Positions 55,897-64,000 of a stretch of 64,000 bases of DNA are shown here, piece by piece. The stretch is from Elymus sibiricus. Its lineage: Eukaryota; Streptophyta; Magnoliopsida; Poales; Poaceae. Every line of letters begins with the position of its first letter. Within the stretch, counting starts at the first letter, position 1. Location: contig CM077676.1 in assembly GCA_039707655.1 (NCBI GenBank), forward strand, positions 188,042,936 to 188,106,935, in the 5' to 3' direction. Made by a program: the position numbers and the translations under genes. Below the pieces are notes generated by a model that saw only the letters and a program-made list of their open reading frames with translations, had not been told where the DNA came from and searched no databases.

Positions 55897-57530
55897 TGAT
55901 GTCTACTACACAACTTGTTCTTGTAGACTCGTGTTGGGCCTCCAAGCGCAGAGGTTTGTAGGACAGTAGCAATTTTCCCTCAAGTGGATGACCTAAGTTT
56001 TATCAATCCGTGGGAGGCGTAGGTTGAAGATGGTATCTCTCAAACAACCCTGCAACCAAATACAAGAAATCTCTTGTGTCCCCAACACACCCAATACAAT
56101 GGTAAATTGTATAGGTGCACTAGTTCGGCGAAGAGATGGTGATAAAAGTGTAGTATGGATAGTAGATATAGATTTTTGTAATCTGAAAATATAAAAAGAG
56201 CAAGGTAGCAAGTAACAAAAGTGAGCACAAACAATATTGCAATGCTTAGAAACAAGGCCTAGGGTTCATACTTTCACTAGTGCGATCTCCCAACATTGTT
56301 GACATAGTTGAATCATATGTAAATCCCTCACGTGCGACAAAGAGTTCACTCCGAAGTTACAAATAGCGGAGAACAAACGAAGAAATTGTTGTAGGGTACG
56401 AAACCACCTCAAAGTTATCCTTCCCGATCAATCTTATGAGCCATCCCCATTAATTGTCACGAACAGTCCTAGAGTTCGTACTAGAATAACACCTTAAGAT
56501 ACACATCAACCAAAACCCTAATGTCTCCTAGGCACTCCAATGTCACCACGAGTACCCACGGGTTTGATTATACGATATGCATCACACAATCTCAGATTCA
56601 TCTATTCAAACCAACACAAAGAACTTCAAAGAGTGCCCCAAAGTTTCTACCAGAAAGTCAAGACGAAAATGTGTGCCAACCCTTATGCATAGATCCCCAA
56701 GGTCACGGAACCCGCAAGTTGATCACCAAAACATACATCAAGTGACTCAAGTGAATATCCCATTGTCACCACAGATATCCATATGCAAGACATACATCAA
56801 GTGTTCTCAAATCCTTAAAGACTCAATCTGATAAGAAAACTTCAAAGGGAAAACTCAATTCATCACAAGAAGATAGAGAAGGGAAAACTCCGTATGATTT
56901 ATCTATATCAACAAAGCTCGCTATACATCAAGATCGTGCCATCTCAAGAACACGAGAGAGAGAGATCAAACACATAGCTACTGGTACAAACCCTCAGCCC
57001 CGAGGGTGAACTGCTCCCTCCTCATCATGGAGACCGCCGGGATGATGAAGATGGCCTCCGGTGAAGCTTCCCCCCTCCGGCAGGGTGCCGGAAAAGGGCT
57101 GTAGATGGGATCTCCCTGGTACAGAGGCTTGCGGCGGCATAAAAACTCATCTAGGATAACTTTCGGGGGTTTCTGAATATATATGATTTTTCAGCGTTGG
57201 AATCACGCGAAACGGAGCCACGTGGGCCCCACGAGGTACCAGGTCGTGCCTGGGGGGGGTGGCGCGCCCTGGTGCTTTGTGGGCACTGGGTGGCCCCCCT
57301 CCAGTAGGTCTTGGTGCCAATATTTTTTATTTGTCCAATAAAAAATCTCCAAAAAGTTTCAGCTCATTTGGAAAACTTTCATTTCTGCACAAAAAACAAC
57401 ACCACGGTAGTTCTGCTGAAAACTCCGTCAGTCCGGGTTAGTTCTAATCAAATCATACCAAAACCATATAGAATTGTTATAAATATGGCATGAATACTTC
57501 ATAAATTATAGATATGTTGGAGACGTATCA
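55897..57530 (-). mobile_element. Athila-like solo LTR with CACCA target duplication
   Basis: On the + strand TGATGTCTACTACACAAC...GGAGACGTATCA, the reverse of the LTR family at 24911-26611 (ends TGATACGTCTCC and GTAGACATCA), 1634 bp. Flanks are CACCA at 55892-55896 and 57531-57535. There is no internal sequence, so it formed by recombination between two LTRs after insertion into the Tat RNase H gene. Confidence 0.92.
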
Positions 57531-58748
57531 CACCACTTTCTTCTTTGGCACCGCTTGCTGATTAGCTTCATTTGCTTGCGCTGTATTTGTCTCGTTGGCG
57601 TCAGACCTTGCCAGAGAAGATTTCGGTTTGTCGCTGGATGGGCTTGTCGTGGTTGCTTCCTCGTCATTGATTTCCCTCTGTGCCACTAATGCAGCACTAG
57701 CCACTTGATTCATTGCCGCTACGTATAGCAGCAACGACTCTTGTGGTCTAGGCACAACTAGTGTTGGCGTAGAGGAGAGGCATCTTTTCAAATCTTGCAG
57801 CGCGGCCTCCGCTTCCGGAGTCCATTTCATTGGACCTGCCTTTTTCAAAATCTTGAAAAACGGCCAGGCGCGCTTGGCAGATCTTGAAATGAACCTACTC
57901 AAAGCAGCAACACAACCGGCAAGACGCCGCACATCCTTGACGCCTTTCCGTGCTTGAATCTGTTCAATTGCCTTGATCTTGTTGGGATTTGCTTCAATTC
58001 CCCGCTGAGATACAAAAAACCCGAGAAGCTTGCCGGACGGGACGCCAAACACGCACTTCTCGGGGTTGAGCTTCAGATTAATCTTGCGCAAGTTTGTAAA
58101 TGTCTCTTCCAAGTCTTGAACGAGGGTTGATTTGTCCTTGGTTTTGACCACTATATCATCCATGTAGGCTTCTACATTCCTGTGCAGCTGGGGCTCAAAA
58201 CCAATTTGGACTGCTCTTGCAAACATAGAACCAGCACCCTTTAATCCGAAAGGCATACGCACGAAGCAGTACGTGCCACATGGAGTAATGAATGCGGTTT
58301 TCTCTTCGTACTCCTTGGCCATGAATATCTGATGGTATCCAGAATATGCATCAAGGAAGGAGAGCAGATCACAGCCAGAGGTGGAGTCCACAATTTGATC
58401 GATGCGCGGCAATGGGAAAGGATCTTTTGGACAAGCTTTGTTGATGTCAGTGTAGTCAATACAAAGTCTCGACTTCCCGTTTGCTTTGCGCACCACCACT
58501 GGATTTGCCAACCACGTGGGATGTAACACTCCTCTGACCAGGCCTGCCACTTCGAGTTTCTTGATTTCTTCGGCAATGAACTGTTGCCGCTCCAAAGCTT
58601 GCTTCCGGACTTTCTGTTTGACGGTCCAAGCGTGGGGACAAATGGCAAGGTGGTGCTCAATTACCTCCCTGGGAACGCCGGGGATGTCAGACGGTCGCCA
58701 TGCGAACACATCAACATTTGCCCCCAGGAAGGCAACGAGCGCGTTTTC
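57531..58748 (-). pseudogene. Reverse transcriptase, second Tat element (largely intact)
   Basis: Open from about 58709 for 390 codons to the solo LTR. Blocks: MFAWRPSDIPGVPREVIEHH, HPTWLANPVVVRKANGK, RLCIDYTDINKACPKDPFPL (58480-58420), FLDAYSGYHQIFMAKEYEEK, RMPFGLKGAGSMFARAVQ, catalytic YMDDIVVK (about 58165-58140), FGVPSGKLLGFFVSQRGIEA, and the start of RNase H. No internal stop is seen. A stop (TAG near 58752-58749) separates it from the protease frame. Confidence 0.88.
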
Positions 58749-59387
58749 CTATTTGCTGTCAAGGGTGGCGCTGATGGTGAAGGTACCGTTAGCGCCGTCC
58801 TCCTTTGTCGGCACCTTCTTGGTGACCGGTGCAGTGGCTTTGGATCTCTTACCAGCAGAGCACTCCGGCAAGTCTTCAACGGGTGCGCAGCACTCCGAAG
58901 AGGTGCGCTTCCCGGAATCCTTGCTAGAGGTCTTGCCGGAGTTCTTCTTTTCCTTCTTCTTGGCGGGAGCTGGCGCCTTGGCTGCCTCTGTTGCAACCGC
59001 GTCCCTGTACATCTTGTCGATGCAAATGACTGCATCTTTCTTGTCGGAGTTGATGGAAATGACACCCATCGGCCCTGGCATCTTCAATGTGTTATAAGCA
59101 TAGTGAGACGCTGCCATGAATTTTGCCAAGGCTGGGCGGCCAAGAATTCCATTATACGGCAGGGGGATCTTGACGACATCAAAGACAATCTTTTCTGTCC
59201 TGTAATTCAGTTCCCCGCCAAACATCACCGGCAATGTGATCTTCCCCTTGGGCTGGCTTCTTCCCGGGTTCACTCCCTGAAACGTGCCCGTTCTCTCGAG
59301 TTCCTCGTCGGGGATCTACAGCCTCTTGATAAGTTCCGGAGAGATCAGGTTCAGACCGGCCCCACCATCAACTAACATCTTTGTTAC
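58749..59387 (-). pseudogene. pro: Protease, second Tat element
   Basis: The active site MLVDGGAGLNLISPELI lies at about 59375-59325, again Asp-Gly-Gly. A TAG follows near 59318. The ORF then continues from 59273 with VFDVVKIPLPYNGILGRPAL (59190-59130), a canonical Gly-Arg-Pro end of the retropepsin fold. A Lys/Ala/Ser-rich linker (59000-58780) leads to RT. Confidence 0.75.
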
Positions 59388-60724
59388 CTAGAGGTTGCGA
59401 ATTGTTGGTGAAACCAACAACGGCAAACACCCGACCGCAGTTATGCGATCAGGGTGGTCCTCAGCATCAAAGATGATAGGCGTGTGTGACCATTTGAGTG
59501 GCTTTTGAGAGCCCATTGCCGGCTCTGCCGCATTAACTTCACGAGCCCACTGTTTAAGTTGGAGGTGAGAGGAGTGCAAAGATGCACCTCCGTCAGCGCA
59601 CATGGCGTCAGTTGCCTTCTGGAATTCTTGATCGCTGGTCTCATCGTCATCCTCTTCTTCTTCACTTCCATCATCTCCCTCTTTCTTTTCACGGCCTCTA
59701 GCAGGCTTTTCCTTCTGCTGCTTGGCCTTGCCGCGGCGGCCTCCTCGACCACCGTGGCCCTTCTTGCCGGACCCACCAGCACCATCTTGACCCTTTTCCT
59801 TGTCGCGCTTCTCATATTCAGCCTTCTGCTTCTCGACAAGGTGCTTGACTTGCCACCACTCTTGGAGATCATGGCTCTTGGTGCGGTGAATCTTGCAGTA
59901 TGGCCCATCGGACTTGCCGGCCTTCTCGTTTGCCGCCGCCTCCTGACAAGCGGTGCATGCAGCTGCCTCCTTGCCGGAACTCTCTATTTTGGCTTTCTTG
60001 GCGGACTCAGAGTTGCCGGAACCTTCGACGGCCATCACAGTTTTGCCTTTGCGCTTCATGTTGCGCTTTCGGCCCTTCTTCCTTGGGGTGGAAGCATCAT
60101 CATCCTCAGAATCTACTTCGGCGCCAGCGTCCTCCCCGGGAAGCCTTCTTCCTTCCTCGACACGTGCACACTTATCTGCCAGCGTGTAGAGCTCGTTGAT
60201 GGTCTTGGGCAACTTGACGTTCATTTTCTCCCGCATCCTCCGATTGCGCACATTCATGTGAAAGGCGGCAGTCACGGCCGCGGGGTGCACGTCTGGAATG
60301 TTGCGGTGCACACGGCTGAACCTCTGGATGTACTTGCGCAAGGTTTCACCATCTCTTTGCGGGATCACCTGCAGATCGCTGGGCTGTCCAGGAGCCTTGT
60401 GGCCTCCGATAAAGGCACCAACGAACTCGATGCAGAGGTCTGACCACGAAGAGATGGAGTTCTCTGGCAAGTTCATCAGCCAAGACCTCACGTTGGGTTT
60501 CAGTACCAACGGAAAGTAGTTGGCGAGGATTTTCTCATCTCTTCCTCCGGCAGCTTGTACGGCAATCGTATAGATGCCCAGAAACTCTGCCGGGTTCAGC
60601 TTGCCGTCATATTTTTCCGGCACTTCTGGCTTGAAGGCTCGAACGGACGACCACCGGACTTGCCGCAGCTCACGAGTGAAGGCAGGACACCCAACCTCGT
60701 AAGGTAGGTATCCGCCAACCCCTA
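59388..60724 (-). pseudogene. gag: gag, second Tat element
   Basis: A 411-codon open frame (60623-59388). Capsid: VPEKYDGKLNPAEFLGIY, NYFPLVLKPNVRSWLMNLPE, SWSDLCIEFVGAFIGG, QVIPQRDGETLRKYIQRFSR and NELYTLADKCARVEEGRR (60615-60140). A Lys/Arg-rich tail follows, with YCKIHRTKSHDLQEWWQ at about 59900-59850, a His/Cys motif whose last Cys is Trp, then Glu/Asp-rich sequence. The frame ends at the stop just before the protease site. Upstream it connects by a frameshift to the N-terminal region. Confidence 0.8.
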
Positions 60725-61785
60725 GCTAGGCTCATCAACGATGGGGCCGTTACGCGTGTCGGATTGACGGCGCGCCTCGCAGCGCCGTTCGATGGTGGTG
60801 CGGGCGTCTTCAGCCCACCTATCTCGCAGCACTTGCCGCTGATCTTGCCGCCCTCGTGGATCCGAAGACGCGATCGACATCTCGTCGGGTCCAAAAGACT
60901 GCTGGGCTTGTCGCGGCTGTTGGCGTTGCTGCTGTTGAGGCTGTTGCCGCTGCGGCGACTGCACCGTTAGTGTAGTTCCGTCAGCGCGGCCACCAGCTGG
61001 AGATGCCGGCGCCGGTTGCGGACGCCGTGAGGGTTCCGCTTGCTGTGATTTACTGGCTTCGGCAAATCCAATCAAGCTCTGGATGGTGGCTCTCCACTCG
61101 TCCATCTTCTCTGCTGCCGGAGGGAAGTTTAGCAGCATCTGAGCTCGCGCCATTGGTTCTGCCGCTGTGGCTGGCATGGCTGGGAGCGAAGAGCGCGACG
61201 TCGCTCTACTCCTGGCAGAGCCAGTAGGAGCGCCATCGCGGTTTTGCTGCTGTGGCACATGATCAGCAGCAGGTCGCCGTGGGGGAGGCGGTGCCTAAGG
61301 ATCTGGGATTTGGTCCACAGGTGTCTTGCCGTGAGGTCGCCGCTACCCGGAGTCGTTGGCGCCGCTTGGGGCTGTACTGAAGCAGCATCCTTGGACGTCG
61401 CCGCAGCGGGGTCTCGGCTCGCGCCTGCCCGGGCGTTGCTGCTCCGGTGGCTGTGTTCGTCATCGCGGCGAGGAGGAGGAGGAGGAAGACGTCCGTCCGC
61501 TCCGCCTGCACCGTCGCGGCTCCGTTCACCAGGGGACCGAGGAGGTCGACCGGCTCTATCATGCTCGTCCCCTGCGCCGACCGCGGTGGGCGTAACGACC
61601 GCGCCGCCCGCGCTGGTCGTGCCGACCGCAGTACCCGCGCCGCCCGCATTGGCTGCGCCTCCTGCGCCGCCTGCGGACGCGTGAGAGGTGGCCGTAATCG
61701 TGATGCCCTTCTTCTTGGGCGCCATTGACGACGAGGAGGACGGTGATGAAGTTGATGATGAAGATGAAGAAGACGTGCGGTCCAC
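60725..61785 (-). pseudogene. N-terminal gag extension, low complexity
   Basis: ATG at 61785 starts MDRTSSSSSSSTSSPSSSSS, then Gly/Ala-rich (SAGGAGGAANAGGAGTAVG) and Pro/Arg-rich sequence. A frameshift near 61260 leads to a frame (to 60722) with a helical segment (AEPMARAQMLLNFPPAAEKM) and a Gln-rich stretch (QSPQRQQPQQQQRQQPRQAQ). It lies between the primer site and the capsid. Function unknown; long disordered N-termini are known in Tat gag. Confidence 0.5.
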
Positions 61786-61813
61786 TTATCAAGGTTTGCA
61801 CAAGCGCTTCTTC

Positions 61814-61831
61814 CCCCTACCTGGTGCGCCA
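61814..61831 (-). other. Primer binding site, second Tat element
   Basis: On the minus strand TGGCGCACCAGGTAGGGG lies four bases after the end of the 5' LTR (61836). The TGG start pairs with the tRNA CCA end; I do not assign the tRNA. Confidence 0.65.
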
Positions 61832-61835
61832 AAGA

Positions 61836-62696
61836 TGTCGTGGTAGTACGACCATCTATGGGGCCATGCAGCCCCTTGTGGTTCGGCGGGGAAGATCGAC
61901 GTGCACAAAGAGCATGAACAATGGAAAACGCGAGGGATTTTACCCAGGTTCGGGCCGCTGAGAAGTGTAAAACCCTACTCCTGCTTTTGGTGTATTAATG
62001 GTATGGAAGCACAGTACAAGGAGCGCTTCTCCCGGCAAGGTGTGGTGAGAGCAGCTACACGAGAGGTGCTTGTGTTTGAAAAGGGGTCCGAATCCTCTAA
62101 ACTGTTGCCTTGGCCCTCCTTTTATAGTCCAAGGGGTTACCATAGTGGCAAAACAGTAATTACATCGTGACTAGATAGCAAACAGTGCTATCATACCTAA
62201 CTCTGCCAGTTTAGGAGAAAGGCATTAAATGCAACGTTTAGGTGTCGTGTGGAGAGGTAGTCCCGGCAAGGCTTCAGCACCGCATGCCCAGCTACCTCGT
62301 ATTATCCTGACACGCCTCCTTGACGGGTGTCATTAGGGGCAAATCTTGTCCCAGCGTGCTGACCCGTGCTCGACAAGCCTCACCAACCATCCTGCGCGGT
62401 CGACACCTCGCCTGTTGGTGAACACCTGTGCGGTGAGGTGGAGCGCTGGAGGACTGGCATAAGCTTGCCGGCATGGAGCTTGCCGGGTCTTCACCTTGCC
62501 GGCTTAGGTTTGCCGGCAAGGGATGCCTTGGTCCTTGGTAGAAGTTGAGTGCTCGTTGATGCTTTGTCTTGAGCTCCTGCAATCTGGTCTTGGGTATTGG
62601 TCTTGGTGGTCCCCGGCAAGGCTTGTCCGGCAAGGAAGCTGCCACTGTCTGTGCATAAGTCAGGGGATAAAATACCCTGTGTTTTTTACACAGACA
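61836..62696 (-). repeat. 5' LTR of the second Tat element
   Basis: 861 bp, partner of 51296-52142. The following ACCTG at 62697 is the target duplication, and the interrupted Athila reading frame resumes there. Confidence 0.92.
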
Positions 62697-64000
62697 ACCT
62701 GATACACTTAAATATGCTTATCTTGATGAAAAGAAGATATATCCTGTTATTATTAGTGCTAACCTTTCAGAGCATGAAGAAAAGAGATTACTTAAAACTC
62801 TGAAGAAACACCGAGCTGCTAGTGGATATACTCTTGATGATCTTAAGGGCGTTAGTCCCACTTTATGACAGCATAAAATTCATATGGAGCCAGATGCTAA
62901 ATCCGTTGTTGATCATCAAAGAAGGCTGAATCCTAAAATGAAGGATGTCGTAAGAACTGAAATATTAAAGCTTCTTGAAGCAGGTATAATTTATCCCATA
63001 GCTGATAGTAGATGGGTAAGTCCTGTTCATTGTGTTCCTAAGAAAGGAGGTATTACCGTTGTTCCTAATGATAAAAATGAACTCATTCCACAAAGAATTG
63101 TAACCGGTTATAGGATGGTAATTGATTTCAGGAAATTAAATAAAGCTACTAGAAAAGATCATTACCCTTTTCCTTTTATTGATCAAATGTTAGAAAGATT
63201 ATCTAAGCATACACACTTTTGCTTCCTAGATGGTTATTCTGGTTTCTCTCAAATACCTGTATCACGAGAAGATCAAGAGAAAACCACATTTACTTGTCCT
63301 TTGGGAACTTATGCTTATCATCGTATGCCTTTTGGTTTATGTAATGCACCTGCTACCTTTCAGAGATGTATGACTGCTATATTCTCTGACTTTTGTGAAA
63401 AGATTGTTGAGGTTTCCATGGATGATTTCTCTGTTTACGGAACTTCTTTTGATGATTACTTGAGCAACCTTGATCGAGTTTTGCAGAGATGTGAAGAAAC
63501 TAATCTTGTCTTGAATTGGGAGAAGTGCCACTTTATGGTGAATGAAGGTATAGTCCTTGGGCATAAAATTTCCAAAAGAGGTATTGAAGTTGATAAAGCT
63601 AAAGTTGATGCTATTGATAAAATGCCATGTCCTAAAGATATCAAAGGTATAAGAAGTTTCCTTGGTCATGCTGGTTTCTATAGAAGGTTTATAAAAGACT
63701 TCTCTAAAATTTCTAGGCCTCTTACTAATCTTTTGCAAAAATATGTTCCATTTGTTTTTGATGATGATTGTGTAGAAGCCTTTGAAATACTTAAGAAAGC
63801 CTTAATCTCTGCACCTATTGTTCAACCACCTGATTGGAACCTACCCTTTGAAATTATGTGTGATGCTAGTGATTATGCAGTTGGTGCTGTTCTAGGCCAA
63901 AGAGTTGATAAGAAATTGAATGTTATTCATTATGCTAGTAAAACTCTAGACAGTGCTCAAAGAAATTATGCTACTATTGAGAAAGAATTTTTAGCAGTTG
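62697..64000 (+). pseudogene. Athila RT and RNase H start, running off the window
   Basis: Continues the frame cut at 51295. A TGA at 62866-62868 interrupts it; from 62869 it is open to the window end (ATG at 62884, at least 372 codons). RT blocks: HQRRLNPKMKDVVRTEILKL, SRWVSPVHCVPKKGGITVVP, MVIDFRKLNKATRKDHYPFP, CFLDGYSGFSQIPVSREDQE and RMPFGLCNAPATFQRCM. The catalytic box at 63415-63426 reads Ser-Met-Asp-Asp where Phe or Tyr is usual in the first position. RNase H begins near 63840 (FEIMCDASDYAVGAVLGQR). One stop and the Ser substitution make activity unlikely. Confidence 0.88.

Larger units (their letters stand above)
51296..62696 (-). mobile_element. Second Tat-lineage Gypsy element, with target duplication
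   Basis: 11.4 kb on the minus strand, flanked by ACCTG (51291-51295 and 62697-62701). LTRs of 847 and 861 bp (TGTCG...CGACA/AGACA) differ by roughly 26 substitutions and one 14-bp indel by eye, about 3%. Order from the right: LTR, primer site, gag, protease, RT, RNase H, second RNase H, integrase, 1.5-kb 3' region, LTR. A solo LTR splits pol. Unlike the first Tat element it has no clear antisense gene. Confidence 0.92.
47875..64000 (+). mobile_element. Autonomous-type Athila Gypsy element, continuing past the window
   Basis: 5' LTR 47875-49371, tRNA-Asp-type primer site 49383-49400, gag-protease 49478-51295, and pol 62697 onward, with a Tat element inserted at 51295/51296. Left flank CCTCC (47870-47874) is the candidate target duplication; the right end is outside. 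Frameshift, stop and active-site changes indicate a dead copy. Confidence 0.85.

Noticed and set aside
58584..59375. Plus-strand open frame of 263 codons over the Tat protease and linker
   Set aside because: It lies exactly opposite the real minus-strand protease/linker and has no domain; GC-rich coding DNA often leaves the complementary frame open.
59505..60443. Plus-strand open frame of 312 codons, Leu/Phe-rich, membrane-like
   Set aside because: It mirrors the Lys/Glu-rich tail of minus-strand gag; antisense of Lys/Glu codons gives Phe/Leu, so the hydrophobic look is an artefact.

Overview
The window is intergenic DNA of a large-genome grass, almost certainly Triticeae (wheat, Aegilops, barley or rye type). 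The evidence is one full-length BARE/WIS/Angela-type Copia element (LTRs starting TGTTGGAAATATGCCCTAGA), several Athila-type Gypsy LTRs starting TGATACGTC with a TGGCGCCGTTGCCGGGGA primer site, two Tat-lineage Gypsy elements and one chromodomain (Tekay/Del-type) Gypsy element, inserted into one another. No rRNA gene, CRISPR array or bacterial-type operon is present. Nearly all coding sequence belongs to retrotransposons and most of it is broken.

Left part (1-17.5 kb). A minus-strand LTR (1-2201) truncates a plus-strand Tat element (2202-13362), which keeps gag, protease, reverse transcriptase, two RNase H domains, integrase, a long antisense gene with recognisable GT-AG introns (8393-11767), and a 3' LTR. 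At 13363-16332 lies a small low-copy-looking island. It holds a GC-rich pseudogene with three 31-residue repeats (13423-14166), three diverged copies of a promoter-like module, a TG/CA-rich tract and a probable tRNA-derived SINE relic. A plus-strand LTR fragment (16333-17505) follows.

Middle part (17.5-44.8 kb). One minus-strand chromodomain Gypsy element occupies this span. Its 3' LTR is split by a plus-strand, apparently non-autonomous Athila-like element (18103-26611) carrying two in-frame ORFs of unknown function. Its pol is split, with loss of the RT core, by a partial Athila-like solo LTR (29301-30862). Its leader is split, 43 bp upstream of the gag start, by the Angela element (32251-40675, target duplication GCATC). 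Its long right-hand LTR/leader runs to 44806.

Right part (44.8-64 kb). A minus-strand Athila-like remnant (44807-47874) is interrupted by a plus-strand Athila element (47875 to beyond the window). That element is split between its protease and RT by a second, minus-strand Tat element (51296-62696, target duplication ACCTG), which is itself split in pol by a solo LTR (55897-57530, target duplication CACCA). This is a three-level nest whose insertion order can be read directly.

The least ordinary items are the spliced antisense gene of the first Tat element, the non-autonomous element with a zinc-knuckle ORF and an Asp/Tyr/Asn-rich ORF separated by one stop, repeated polypurine/hairpin motifs in the Athila-like 3' regions, the repeat-containing pseudogene, and an Angela copy whose LTRs look young although its genes are badly decayed.
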